Shown here piece by piece: positions 39,285 to 53,197 of a DNA stretch of 64,000 bases (positions are counted from its first letter, which is position 1; each line of letters starts with the position of its first letter). Under the pieces are notes generated by a model. It saw only the letters and a program-made list of their open reading frames with translations. It was not told the origin of the DNA and ran no database searches. The stretch spans positions 248,001 to 312,000 of the forward strand of contig VXCM01000425.1 in NCBI GenBank assembly GCA_014773175.1. The letters are read 5' to 3'. Made by a program: the position numbers and the translations under genes. The stretch is from Lucifuga dentata. Lineage: Eukaryota; Chordata; Actinopteri; Ophidiiformes; Bythitidae.

Positions 39285-39332
<48 letters not shown>
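39285..39332 (+). repeat. (CA)n microsatellite
   Basis: About 24 uninterrupted CA units, likely length-polymorphic. Confidence 0.97.
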
Positions 39333-39333
<1 letters not shown>

Positions 39334-39838
39334 CCAAAGTCTAAAAACATGCTGGTTATTAATTTATGTTGTCAGTTCTATTCATGCAAAATCCCTACGC
39401 TATGTGTAACAAAACAGGCTTTCAATTAGCATGAACAAAAACCAAAATAAAAATAAATTAATAAATAAAAAATAAAAAGCAAAGAAATGTAGAAGTTGTG
39501 CAAAGTCAAGCTCAACATTATGAAAGCCCTGAACAGTGAGCGCACCCTCTTCTACAATTTCTACAAAACATGGGAAATAAAAAGCAGGTATGTCAGCAAG
39601 AAAAGGACCAACTCCATAGAGCGATGAGCGATGACCAACTCCAGGTGAGAGCGATGAAGAGGAGGGGCAGATGCTAAGAAAAGAGATGGTGCTGGAAACC
39701 GTTAATGAATGGTTATTGGAAACTCTGGGCGGACTCAGCGTTGAAATGCTTACTCGTTAGTGATTAATGACTACTAGGCCGCTGTAATAGGTACCACTGG
39801 GACCTCAGACACTGGCACCTTTTTATAGAATGGCCCCA

Positions 39839-39862
39839 AAAAAAAAAAAAAAAAAAAAAAAA
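39839..39862. repeat. Poly-A run
   Basis: An uninterrupted A run of about 24 bases, followed by a near-copy of the preceding ATGGCCCCAAA. Confidence 0.9.
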
Positions 39863-40159
39863 TAGTATGGCCCCAAAAGATAAAAGATGAAGTCCCCTTT
39901 ACAGTGCTTCTTCAAGTAAAAAAAACAAAAAAAACAAAAAAAGAAAAAACAGAAAAAAGGTCTCAATGTGGCCCAGGGAGCTACACTCATATCATAATGT
40001 TCCTTTTCTCCCTACAGCAAAAGAGTTTTGTCAAATCAACTGAAAAAAAAATTAATCACATGAAACACCTGAACTTTTTGCTGCTCAGCAACTTTGAGGC
40101 ACTGTAAGTTAGACAGTTGCATCTTCCAAGTGCCATAATAAAGAATGCCATTAAAAAGA

Positions 40160-40184
<25 letters not shown>
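40160..40184. repeat. Poly-T run
   Basis: An uninterrupted T run of about 25 bases. Confidence 0.9.
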
Positions 40185-40190
<6 letters not shown>

Positions 40191-40668
40191 TGGTGTTACG
40201 GAGCGCCAATCACAAGGTTGCAAGCTTCAGATGTTACAATCAACAATTTTAAAGGTGAGTTTGGACAAATGAAAGGTTCAGGCGACAAATGAATGAATGC
40301 ATGTATCCATCTTTTTGTGCAAACATGCAGTTTAAATTTGGTTTTAGATGTGCATCTGCAGCTGAATTTGCATTGCAATTCTATTGTACACAGAAATAAA
40401 AACTAATTTCTCACGGATTCTCAGTGTCTTTCATAAGATTGACCCCTTTAATGGTTTAAAGAGATCTCTTCTAAATTTTTAACGTGATGATTTTAAAACA
40501 CTGATTCGGAAACTAACACTTGTATGTGTATGACCGCAATGCATGCAGTGACCAATAAATTATTCATATCTCTTTTGTTCTACACATTACCTATTCCTCA
40601 GAGTAAAGAACAGAGTGCATCTCGGATTCCTATTACAATCCATTTGACTTTAAAACAACTTTGACTTG

Positions 40669-40670
<2 letters not shown>

Positions 40671-40719
<49 letters not shown>

Positions 40720-40722
40720 CAC
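40671..40722 (+). repeat. (GT)n(GC)n microsatellite
   Basis: About 21 GT units, then GCGCGCGC and a short ACAC. Alternating purine-pyrimidine DNA of this kind can adopt Z-DNA. Confidence 0.95.
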
Positions 40723-41689
40723 ACTGCTCAGGATAGGGGAGTAACTTTATATCTTAGCTGCTTTTTTCCCCAAATAAACATACATCTTTGCACTCCATTT
40801 TCTGCGGAATACATAAATTCAAAGAATTAATCTTACAGCGTTCCACACTCAGTCAGGCAAAGAAATTCAGAAATGAATTAATCAGCCCAACACTTTTGCC
40901 TTGTTTGCATATTTCAAGGTTATTTTAAATTGATTACATGTGAGCAAGATTGGTTAAACAGGGAATATTCACGATGAAGAACAAACACCAGCAGTTTTGT
41001 TGGTTTTGGTTTTTTCAAGCGCTTGAATCAGGAAATTTTTTAAGGTTAATGTATAAGTTCATAATGTAGGTGATAAAGATTCCAATTTAGTCTCAATTTG
41101 TTTAATTTCCATAGTACTAGAGGGATCTTCCGATTTGTAAATGTGCATTCTCTGTTTCTGCATGATAATTAAATTAAAAAAAAAAAAAAAAAAAAAGCAT
41201 TACCAGTAAAATTACTTCTTGCAGTTAAAGCAGCATAGCAAGGACAGAGACTGTTCTTTAGAAGATCAAGTTTCAAGCATCCACCCTGCTGAAGTGTTGC
41301 TGAGCAACACACTACAGCGATAAAAATACAAGTTATTGCTTTCATTGCAATTATAATTTATTTAACAATACCATTTTCTGGATGTGCAATTTTCTCTTTG
41401 TTCTCATGCAAGAAGGATAGCTAATGAATAAGTTTCGACAAGCATAACAGTTTTAGTGAAGGTAAAAGGTATTTGGATCATTAATAAATGTGAAAACCTT
41501 GCAATCAAAATGCAAATTTCATCATTTTAGAATCAGGATGAGTTGGGAAATGATTATGTGTTGCTGAAATTTATCACCCAGAACCAAAACGCCACCATAT
41601 TTCACTATACTAGTTCAATGTCAGATACATAATTCTAATTCTTTTATAGTGGAAACAAATATTCTTTCCCAGAATATATATTTATATTA

Positions 41690-41770
41690 TAAGACATGGT
41701 GTTCATTTCCAAGGCCAATAAAAATTAAATTTGCCCTATGGGATCAATAAAATATCTTCTATCTTCTTTT
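41690..41770 (+). mobile_element. 3' tail of a non-LTR retroelement
   Basis: AATTTGCCCTATGGGATCAA, then TAAAATATCTTCTATCTTCT, closely follows the common fish LINE ending (TTTCCCTxxGGGATCAATAAAGTATCTATC). Only the last roughly 80 bp are recognisable. Confidence 0.6.
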
Positions 41771-42808
41771 AACTTTGAACTGCTGTAACAATTTTCTCAT
41801 ATTGATTAGGCGATTCACATGTCAGCTGTGAAACGAGTCACAAATAGGACTCAACTGAGATGTAAAATCAGGTGTGTGTGTGAATGGACTATGCTCACAC
41901 TTGCAAACACACAATCTTCTATCAGCCTGACAACACTACATTATTTGTACATAAACTGAGTTATCCTGCTACATCCTCTCTTTCCCCAGTTTACTCAGTA
42001 TGAAATAATCCTGTATTGTCCGCTTGCAACACACAAAGCCAACCTGCCCGCAGGCTTCTTTGAAAAAGGCCTTTTCATGAGGTCGGTACAGGAGAGCATA
42101 AAAAGATTTGGCTCCAAGATTAATTGAAAAGGGACCTTTACAAGAAATGAGAGGAGGACAGTGTGATTGTCCCAAACCTGAGCCAGATAATAGCATCTTG
42201 GCTGCAGGGATCCCTCTGGAGGTGTCTCTAAGCCTCAAACAATGGAAGAAAAATAACCTTGCATTATAGCCCATGCTGACATTAGGCCCACCCAGCAAAG
42301 ATTGCTACCATTGTGCAACCAAGGCAATCTTAATTAGTTTTGACGTCACCACCCTGCTGATTGTATTGATCTCGCTCTGAGGTTTGTCCCTTGAGATAAC
42401 AATTTGTGAAGAGAACTTGCAGTTTGAGGTTTGCCAGCCATGATCAATCAGCACCTTCTGGGAATTCAGCTGCTTCTGCTAAACGGGTAAGCTGGAAATC
42501 ATACGTTGAATGTTCATAACGCTGCATAAAAATGATCATGCAGTTACCAAACTGATGGAATACTTTGAATCCTCTGAATTCATCTGTGGCAGAACTTTTT
42601 GTTTCACTGTCTCTGGCCAGCATGGCTTGTTCAAAGACAAAGATTCAGCTGACAACAATCACATGCACAATCTCCATGCAAATCATTGGCCTGCTTGGCC
42701 TTCTATTGTCAATTTTAACAATAAATGTATAAAATTTTTCCACCCATTTAATGCTCAGTTCAGCACCTTCTCCAACACGTCCAAACTAAGCTTTCAAGGT
42801 GGATGTAA
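41771..42808. other. Non-coding stretch
   Basis: No gene is recognised. The open frames at 41969-42298 (minus) and 42510-42827 (plus) resemble no family. Confidence 0.55.
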
Positions 42809-43135
42809 AAAGAAATCAAGGCCGTAAGTCAAGCTGCCATCTGCTGCCACACCTGCGTCATTCCATCTTCGCCAGCCCAACCGACCTCACCAAAGCCATC
42901 CCTCACCGCTCTAAGGTCCTGTCATACATTCTTTATGATGGCCAGATAACCAGGCACAGGACTGGCCAGGAATTTCGCTCGAAGGGAAGAGGTGAGACGA
43001 ATGCAATGCTGTCAGTATATCACAGGAGACAGGGACAGATTTGATGATCGAGGCCTGAGTGAGATGGGTTTAAGCAGCAGCATCAGCAACCTGTTTGTGG
43101 ACGCCATGATCCTGATGGATAAGCAATCTGCCTGA
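42809..43135 (+). pseudogene. Unrecognised quasi-coding stretch with one in-frame stop
   Basis: A single frame runs from just after a stop at 42806 to a TGA at 43133, interrupted only by TAA at 42947. The first 46 codons include CCHTCVIPSSP and SLTALRSC. The last 61 include NFARREEVRRMQCC, ITGDRDRFDDRGLSEMGL and NLFVDAMILMDKQSA before the stop. Acid/base-rich helical sequence, GC richer than the flanks and the clean ending look more protein-like than the surrounding frames. I do not recognise the family. It could be a processed pseudogene, an exon of an unannotated gene, transposon debris or chance. An overlapping frame (42799-43044) is equally unrecognised. Confidence 0.3.
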
Positions 43136-45291
43136 AACACCACCTCAACCCTGACACAATTAGATTCAGCTCCAACGAGACATGAAAAGATGGTTCTCTC
43201 TGACTGACTGGGAACAAAAAGCAATCAATTTAAAGGCAGTGTCACAGACAACTCTACTCACTGAGATTAAACTATATGGACCGTATTAGATTTACCATCC
43301 TGAAGAAGTAAAGAATGCCTTTATTTGGGACGGGCAGTTATTAGCTTTATTCCTAATTCCCCATGTTTTATTTGATGACATTTTATCAAAACGTTGCTTT
43401 GTGCTGTTAATGCAAACTCAACATATATTTCTGCATTGAAACATATTGTACTAGCCATGATAAAATTTGACATTACAATTTAAGACTATTAATTCCATCA
43501 GTACAATAACAGGATTAGCTGCTGATGAATTCAAAATTATCTTACTTTCTGCTTTTTTACGACAGCTAAATCAACACTTCCTGTAAATGTTTCATAATAA
43601 AAGCCTTCCAGCAGTTCAGGGGGCTTAAAGCTTTCATTGTGAAACATTTCAGGAAATGTAGAACTTCACCAATATCTCACCTTCAATTTTCAGTAGCAGG
43701 TAGAATAAGTAATCAGTAGTTAATTAGCAATTAAGATAAGTGATTTAGCAAAACAAATTCAGAGCAGTGGAGTGGTAAGTAGGTTCTGAGCATGTTGAAG
43801 AGGTGGGATTAATGCTGTGGAAGTGGACATTATGCTAAATTTACAATGTTAGCTATTACAGCGCAATAATTTTGCTTTGCTCATTATGTATTTGAGACCC
43901 AGCCATGATTTTATTTGAAAATTTACAGTACACATTTTTATATTAATATGTGTCGCTATATTTTCATAACAAGATTCACATTTTCTGGTTTTGCCATACA
44001 TCATATCACTCGTGTGATAGACCATCTCTTAGCTCTGGAAAAGGTGTTCCATAAGAATGTTACACTATCAGTCATCAGGACAGGAAGAAGCCATTAGTAA
44101 CGATCTCTGTGGACCATCAGCGAATGCCTTATGAACCTCTTGTCATCCCCACTAGAGTTAACCTTACATACCATCTCTTCCTTTTAGCAAGCTAAGGGAG
44201 GCATCCGTAGCAGCTGCAGCCTGCCTAATGGCAGCTGTATGCTAATGTCTTCCACTGAGTCAGCAAACGCAGCCAAGTTCATGGCTAGTCGCCACAGCTC
44301 TCTGTCCTCTGTGAATCCTGCTCTCAAACAGATCAAAAATATCATGGTGGAAGATAAGTGGACTATATGGAGATTTCACTATTTATTTATTTTTTGCAAA
44401 TGCTTGCAGGAAGGTAAAATTACGGATTTTTCTTAAAAGAATTTGGATAGTGGTGTAAGAACTACTCCTTTACTTTACTAAGCAATAGTCTATCACAAGT
44501 GAAAGACCGACATTCCAAATTATGCTAAATATTAGTTTTGTATTGAACTGTTTAAGTGAGTTTCACTAGTACTGCAGCACTAATTAGTACTGAAGCAGCT
44601 GCTAATTAGCCAAACCGCATGTTTTGGCTATGCTCATTAACTACGTGACGCATGTTATTTCAGTAGTAGCAAGTTTGGTGCTGTTTAGAATTGTGTTTTT
44701 CTTGAATTATTTCTGTTTATTATGAGTTATTTACGTTTATTACAGTTACCATGAAATTTATTATTCAGACTGTTTAACTATGCTGATTGATATTATTAGA
44801 AATATAGTGCCTCGATCTGTGTTTTATTTGTTAATCATGGATGACTGCTTTCGTGCTTTAATGCCTACTTTCTGTTTTTTTTTTGTGCTTTATTCTCAGA
44901 CCACACACACATACCTACACACATCCACATACCCAAACTGATACCCAACTGATATCCAACTTTAGCTTCAGTTTAGTTTCAGTTTCAGCATAACCATGCA
45001 CAAACCTTCATTCCACCAAGAAATATGACTCCCTTTACTCAGCTCTCTGGCATTTCGTGTTCAGACACTGACAGCTGTGATGGTGATAATTTACACATTA
45101 TTCATAGCCAAGATCTAATTGCACATATTAGACGTTGAAATAAACTCGCAGAGAGTGAAGGATGAGATGAAGTGGCTTTCATTTGAGGATAAAATAACTG
45201 AACACTGTACTTCACGATCAAGGGTCTCATTTTCTATTATTTTCAGCCACTTACTCATTCTTTCTTTGTCTCACTTTGTCTCTCACAACCT

Positions 45292-45312
45292 AACACACAC
45301 ACACACACACAC
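45292..45312 (+). repeat. (CA)n microsatellite
   Basis: About ten CA units. Confidence 0.93.
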
Positions 45313-45709
45313 AAAACCTCATGTTCCACATAATCTAGTTTATACAATTTATGAAAATAAGGTGAAACAACTTCGGCATGGTAAGCTCATTAATCAACAA
45401 TCCATAGACATAATTTATCTGGTGCCTAGAACAGTGTGTGCTCGATGTTACATGTACACGCACACGTGCACGCAAACACACACACTGTGATATGTAAATG
45501 CAGACAGATGCTCTTGCATAACATTTGCAAGTCATTCCATACAATTAATAGCTATCTGAAATGGGAAGCCTCCTGTAAAGCAGATCCACCGACTGCTGTC
45601 ACTATATTGCCTTGGAAAGTTTTGTCGTAACGTGTTAAGGGTGGGAAAAGTTAGTCTTAATGGCCTCTGGAAGTCATCCAAATAGTGAATGAGGAAATGA
45701 CATGTCCTT

Positions 45710-45747
45710 TTTTTTTTTTTTTTTTTTNTTTTTTTTTTTTTTTTTTT
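45710..45747. repeat. Poly-T run with a single N
   Basis: T-only except for N at 45728. Confidence 0.9.
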
Positions 45748-46424
45748 GACCAGATTCTATTAAAAACACAAGTGCCTGCCAGCTTCCTAGCAATTCTAGA
45801 CAGGCTTCAAGCCGTCAGCGAATCTGACCCTTGAGCTCCATTCCTCCACTTGACAAGGAGATGACACTGTGTCAATCACGAGGTGGTGCAGAGATTTTCA
45901 TGAAAGTAGTCACGGCACTGCGGCCCACATGATGGCACAGGGATTCCTCACTGCCTTAACTACATGGAACGTGGCACGGTAATTTTATTAAGCAAGTCTG
46001 TTTGGTGGTATGTTAGGACGGATTCCTAGAATACTCTTTAAAGCTGCTATAGCTGATGTGACTCCACATACATTTTCAATCAAAACAAGATTAGCTTAAT
46101 GCTCTTGTTATTGTTTCACTTTGCTGTCAAAGTATCATAAGACCCAAATACAGTACAGGCTTGATAAGTCCTAAAACAAAAGATTTACTAAGAGTTTTGA
46201 TGTGCGAATAAACCGATTAGTTCAGAGGAGATAATGTCATTGTTATCGATCTCCTTCATGTTTATGCTAATTACAAATCCATAAATCTTTATAAAGAGAT
46301 TTATCAAGTGACAGAATTAATCGTAAGCTATTCTGCTGGCTTTCTCCCTCATTCCATCTCGGGCTGGTTGATGTCCTATGGATTTAATGTTGTTAATGAT
46401 GGATTTGCTCAGCAGAGTTTGCCA

Positions 46425-46462
46425 AAAAAAAAAAAAAAAAAANAAAAAAAAAAAAAAAAAAA
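46425..46462. repeat. Poly-A run with a single N
   Basis: A-only except for N at 46443. Confidence 0.9.
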
Positions 46463-49400
46463 GGAAATGCAGAAGAGAACTTTTTGAGGAACTAAGTGGA
46501 CTGTATTCATTTTTTATTATTACTGACACCCTGCAGTTGTTTTTGCATGTAAAAGGGGTGAATTATTCAATCATGAAGCAGCTAAATATAAACAGATTAA
46601 ATTTTGAATGTTTGTCAAAGAAGATCTCAGAGGAACTGTCAACGTAACCCAGTTTTAAATGTCGCTCTCATGCAATCATTTCATTTTGTTACACAATAGG
46701 ACTGTAACAAAAAAGGGTCATGGACTACACTGAATCCTTGCTTAATTTTGGCATCATCTCTCTGCAACTGAGTTACTAACATTATATGGTCTCTATTACA
46801 TCATTTCATGATGTACAAATTCTATTGGTAGAATATTTTCAAATTCTATTGGTAGGTAATTTTACTTGTTCAATATGTTTAGGGAAATGATTTGTTACAC
46901 GGTGATGTCACATCTTTCTTTCACTTGCAGGTTGTTACAAAATTACATCAACTTCAATCCGTTGCAAGGCTGAGCGATTCTGGGCTGTTGCAGTTAACAA
47001 TTTTAAAAATTGCAAAGGAATTGACATTAAATCTTTGGCCATCAATCAAAAACAATCTTCGATCACAGTATAAGTCACATCCACTGACGGCCAAAGGAGC
47101 ACTCTTGGTACAAAATTCTGACACACTACACATCAATTAAAAAAGTGACATCTAGTCCATATCCCATGGAGAGGTACCTCAGATGCAAAACATGAAACAT
47201 GACATTCAGGACTCCTGCATGGTTTTCATGGTTTTGCCATGGTAGGATCAAAACCCTCCAAACCAACAGGGAAGACAGAGCTGCTGCTCATTTGAGAATG
47301 ACAGATCTTACACCTTTCTCTTGCTCTAATGGATTTTCTCTTGGAGCTCTGACAACTCAGCCAGTGACCCTGACACTGAGCAACAACTCTTGAGGGTCAA
47401 CCTCTTCATCGCTCTCTCTGAGTTACTACTATATCAGGGAAATGGATTAAGTAATGTTTGTTCTGACTGGTTTGTGGTGTGAACTGACTGATGACGAATA
47501 AAGATGCAGGACCAAACATTTTTGAACATCATATAGACACCAAAATTAGACTGAAATCTGCATTTAACAACATTGATAAGAGACCTGCTGTAGATTATGC
47601 AATTGTCAATCAGTTTCCTCACACATTTAAACACTCCATCACTTTACAATCAGTGTGTACATTCTATGCATACATTTCCTCAACTGGTGTAAATTCAGCA
47701 AAAAAAAGTGCAATTAATTTCACCATGTAGTGTGTGCATGTGAACATACTGAATAAAAGATTGTTTAAAATATTGTGTTTAATGGATGCAAAGCAGAATT
47801 ATTATTTTCACTCCTCATAAATTATTTTTGCTGTCCCTGGCTTAACTTATTGTCTGCTTCATCTGCTGTATATTTTACATGGTTCAAGGGAGAGACGCAA
47901 TATAGTGAGTAACAAAAATATTCGTTATTGCTCTTCATAAAGCTTTTCTACAATGTTATAATAATGGATTACAACTAATCCATTGGTACTCTTTTTTTAA
48001 AGACACATAAAGCCAACACATTGAAAGTACATCCATGTTTAACCAAATGGATGGAGGTTTACAGAAACAGCTGTCCTCCAGTCTCCATTTACGCCGTTCA
48101 GCTATTGTGCTAAATCCCAAATGAGATTTATCCCACATCACAGTGGGCTGCTGGATTCATCTCACCTGAACAATAGGGGGCAGGACAAACAGTCTGATGA
48201 CCTGACATGTATGGCTGCAGATTGTAAAAGACAAATGAGATCAGGATGGAGAGTGGATGATAGCCCACTCAGTCAATGAGCTATTTGAAGGGGCTGGAGA
48301 CACATGCATCAGGTGAGCTCCAAAGGCAAAACAGGGGAAAATACTCATTATGGTTTGTGCACATAAACACATACTCATCTATCATTAAAACCATCTTTGT
48401 TTGGAGCTGTAGTCAGATTCCCATTCCACTCTGAATGCTCTCTGTGATTGCTGAAACACACTACCAAAGCCATGCTGTGTGCGGTGCACCATCATAATCT
48501 GGAGCTTTCCAGTGTTCACACTGAGTAATACTGGCTTAACAATTAGTCATGTCAAACAATTATCCATGTACGACAGTGTTTTACAATTTTGCTTTTGGGG
48601 GAACATTCCATTATTGAATTAGCTCCATTTGAACATGATTAATTCCTTTCTGCAGCAGTGAACATGACTGTCAGACTAATACCAAAAATCCTTGTAGCCA
48701 CCGGCAACAAGCACATTCTGTGCCTGACGATGTATAGACAGTAACAAGGACAGGTCTCTCTAACATGACAAAGCAAGTTTTACAAACCTCCACTGAGGTG
48801 TCACTCAATGACAGGTTCGGTAGGGAAAAAAAATGGGGAATTTTATATATAACACTCACAACATCCTGCTTCTGTTAATGCTGTGAGCTTTGAGTGTTCA
48901 CAATGCATGCCATTTCAAAATAACACTATGTACTTGTATATGTACAAGAAAGTTAGTCTGTAGTGAAATAGGAAAAAAACTGAAAGGTAGGTACAGTAGA
49001 TATACAGACTGCTACTATTCAATATACTGCACAGCGATATACATTACAGTAGGTTCGCAATATTTTCATTAGCACATTCCCAAAGAACACTCCACAACAG
49101 CGATTTCTACAGATACTGCATCACATCTAATTTATTAGATCAGGGTCAAAGTATCTTGTGGCAGACATGTCAAAGTATTGATTTGGCATCAAGGAGATAA
49201 CGTTGTAATGCTTCTCCATATCCTGGCCACGCCTCCCTTGTTGAAAAGGTGCATGATATTTGCCATGCCGTACTTGCCTTTTCCAATAATGTCTCGCACA
49301 TTGTCTCAGCTAAATGGCTGGAGGACGAGCACTGATTCAGAATAGATGAGCAATAAACTTTCTATTAGTTTGCTCCTCGTAAATCCTCTCATTTTATTGT

Positions 49401-52400
49401 GCAAAAAACAGCTAGATGTGCTACAATCAATGGTGCAAAAGATTTATTCCAATTGATGCATTCAGACGGTTAAGTTCATTTAAGTTGGGGTAAAATTGGG
49501 CTGTTTACCAAGCTAATCATGGGCCTCCATTACATCTGGTGAAAGGTTTATCCCTTTAACTAACATTAAAATGTTTGATGCTCCCCTCTGATAGCCTCAC
49601 ATATGGCACCTGATCAGCTCTACCTCCTTGTGTATAAAATATTATAGCTCCTCTTGCCTCTCTGGCCACTGGCAAGTACAGTAAACCACCTATGAAGAGT
49701 CATTTGTCTTAATCATCAGCCTTCGGTGGGAGACAACCTGGGCGCATCAGTGTGGAGCCTGGCACAGGAAAAACCCAACAGCCAAGTATTATTATGCACT
49801 GCATGGGTTGTGAAATGACAGCAGAAACAAAAAGCAACATCTATCTCTTTATAAATAACCTTTCAAATTGGTGTGAGCTCAGAAGGACGGAGTGTGTCAG
49901 CGCAGGCATGTAAAGTGAAACAAAACAAAATGAGAGACTTGTATGTAACTTCTTTGTGTAGTCACAGGCATGTTCGTGATGCTTTGTCACAAAAAGCAAT
50001 AATGCATATCAATAAATCCATAGATCCATCTATCCTTATAACATATATCATTAATTAATTCATACACATCTATTTAGTGAGATTACAGGAAAACTTTTGA
50101 AGATGCTGTCTCATTCACACAAACCACAGCATTCCTTGTTTGCAAGTCTGGTGAGGGAAACCTGAGTATAGTGAGTGAAACCAATCTTTGACGTTGGCCA
50201 AGTGGATCATGGGGTAAGCTCTTAATTACTCTGAAGGATGGTTCAGTGGCATTATGAACTGTGCAAACACACACATACACACACAAGCAAGAAAGCTCAC
50301 TCAGCTAAAAGAATGAAGATGCATCTCTACACACACTCATGTCATGATCATGAGTCTCAAAATTTCAGTTGTTTGAGCAGCAACAAGATGTACTGTGTAT
50401 CTTGCTCCAGAATAAAGTACATATTAGTAGTCCAAAGGCATGCAAAGACAAATAATAGGCTTGTACAAAGGAAAGACTGATCCATCAATGTCATTCTTGT
50501 CCATTTATGAACAAAAATAAAACACTGCTTTCAAGAAAACCAGATGCCTCAAACAGACAATGATTACTCAAAATTTCAGCAAACCTCTGTCACTTAATGA
50601 TCATGAAAACATATTTACATCCCTCACCAAGGCAGCCATTAAGGCAGCAGCACTTTTAAGGTCATGACATTTGAATAGCAATCCTGAGGGGGTTTCAAGC
50701 TGCTGCTCTCCAGCTTTCTCCTTAGGTTCATTTCCCACAGAAGAAAGAGGCCAAGAGAAGGCCTTCACTCATCAGTGCTTTCAAAAACTTCCACTTCCAT
50801 TTAACATGGAAGAGCAAGAGTAAAATCAATTGTTCTGAAACCTCAGGAGGCCCTGGAGTGGTGCTATATGGACTGCTTACTGGACTGCAAAGAAAGCAAC
50901 AATCTGTCATGCCACCTTCTAGCTCTGTATTTGTTTATTATTTTGTCAGTATTAACGGTGTTGTTTCATTTGTGAGAAAGAAATTACACCTTTTTTGTTT
51001 TGAGAGTTTATGTGGTTTTGTCTCCATTTAAGGAAAAAAGTTAATCAGCTACTCAGGGTTGAACTGTATATGTGCTTTGTGCTGTCTTCCAATATATTTA
51101 TTCTATCTGTCTAACTTGGACATTCTGGGAATCCATAATCATCCCCATATTTAATATTTCATTCCTATGAATTATGGGATTTTTCCTCAAGCAAAGTCTA
51201 CAGGATTATAGAGTTATGGAAAGTGTATAAATGTAGGGCTTCAAAAGTCTGCCAAAGAGCCTTGATGCACTTTCTGATTACACAGTTGGACAACCCTGAG
51301 CTATCATGAAAGTGAATCAAAGCGTCTAAACTCATAAGGGTGGATACTGAATTCAAACCATTTATTCATACCTGTGGGTCATTTAGACTGTTCAGTCCAA
51401 TGACCTTTTCTGCCTCTGGAGTAGATGCAACCATAAGCACAATGATTCTGACATTAAAAATTGTGTCTTGAGGAAAATGACATACTTTTTATCCAAATTT
51501 AAATAAAACAAAAACGTATTTTAATACATCTACATACTTCCCTTCTCTGCACTGGCACTGGTAAAGCAAATTATTTTAGATTTTGCCATCAGGAGGAGAT
51601 GCATTGCAGGAGTGACCCAGTAAGAGGTAGCACAGGATACTCCCATTGATGTGAGCAACAGTACTGTCCTGGCTGTGTCCCATTTTAAAACCGTACAGAT
51701 TTAGAACGGCGATGTTCCCTTTTTCTTAAAGTTTATAAGTGAGCACTGCGTAGATGTGTGTGTACGTGTGGGCAAAGCCTCGCTCTTTTCTGAAACATAT
51801 TTCCAGATCCCGGTGCTCGAGCTGTGGGGGGAAAAAGAGAGAAGGGATTGAAATGTTGAAATGTAAGGAGCTGCCGCGGTGGCGCCACAGTGATCTGAGG
51901 GGTGCCATGGAGACGCCTGTCATGGGGGGAGGGAGGCCTGTGATGTTGACGCATCTCTGTCTGCAAAAACTGACAATCTGGTAAAGTCAAACTTAGAACA
52001 CGATTCCCTGCATGTGTGTGTTTACAAGTGTGCAAACCATGAATGTGTGTGCACACACAAGCATGTTTGTGTGTGAGTTTGGCTGACTGTGTAGGTGTTT
52101 GCCTGCCCTTTGTAGGTGCTGCTTTGATTTGAACATATTCAAAGCAGGTGCTTGTTACTGCAGAGTCAAAACAGTTTCAAAGGCAAATAGATCCAATTGG
52201 GACCAAAATTTGGATACTCATTTAAAAATCATGAGTACAATAGCAGATCCTGCCAAGGAGTCACTCCCCTAGAGCACTTTTTTTTTTCTACTCATCAACT
52301 GATTAAAGACAATAAGACTTGCTTAAGTAATTTTTCTCTAATTGCTTCAACAAAGCAACTCCATCTATTTACTCATCTGTCCATGTCTGTAATTGGACAA

Positions 52401-53158
52401 CATCATTTATATTTGCCGGTCACATTTTGTCCCAAAGCAGGAAATCGGATAAAATCCGTACAGCTCGGCAGTCGAAGGGAGAAGGTCAGTGTAGATGAAG
52501 GGCACACAAATTTCTAAACATCCATAATGGCACCATGATGTGTGCCTACACTTTACAGATGACAAATGCTGCTAATTTGCATTCAAGTTTAGTTGAATGA
52601 GGTGTTTCCAATTATTTTTCATGAATTGCATTCATTATATTTGTAGCAAACCCTTGCCATTTCCTGCATGATTCAGCTCAGCATTAGATGTTCCTGAATG
52701 TTCTCTGAAGTATTGATCTGATCATTTTGTAATGCTGACTCATGGCAGGGGGAACCAAACCAACTGAATCATTGGGGTGGGGAGCAAAAAAGATCAAATA
52801 ATTTGCTTGCTGCCCATTTATCAATCCATTGGTACATAAAGGGTTTGGGAGCAGCACCATTATTTCAATTACAGGAGATAAGGCTGAAATGGACTTCACA
52901 TCATGAGGTGCACAGCTGTGTCTCTAAAATTAGGAGAACAGATTTTAAAGGATTAGTTTGTCTTTGGTCTTATTTGTGTTTGATGAAAGTTGGAGATATT
53001 ACATTCAATGTGTAATCCGCTACTACATCCACTAAGTAATTTCACTATTATGTCAATAATAATAAAATTAAATCCAAGTTATCAACTATACCTTTTCATT
53101 GATAAAACTTTTAATGGCTATAATAAGTTTTCAGAGCCAACTTCTGAGTATCCAAAAG

Positions 53159-53197
53159 AAAAAAAAAAAAAAAAAACNAAAAAAAAAAAAAAAAAAA
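53159..53197. repeat. Poly-A run with CN interruption
   Basis: A-only except for C at 53177 and N at 53178. Confidence 0.9.

Larger units (their letters stand above)
39333..41689. other. Non-coding stretch
   Basis: No gene is recognised; it is dominated by simple sequence, A/T runs and a GT microsatellite. Confidence 0.65.

Noticed and set aside
45335..45630. Frames rich in His/Thr/Val near 45.4 kb
   Set aside because: They translate CA-rich simple sequence.
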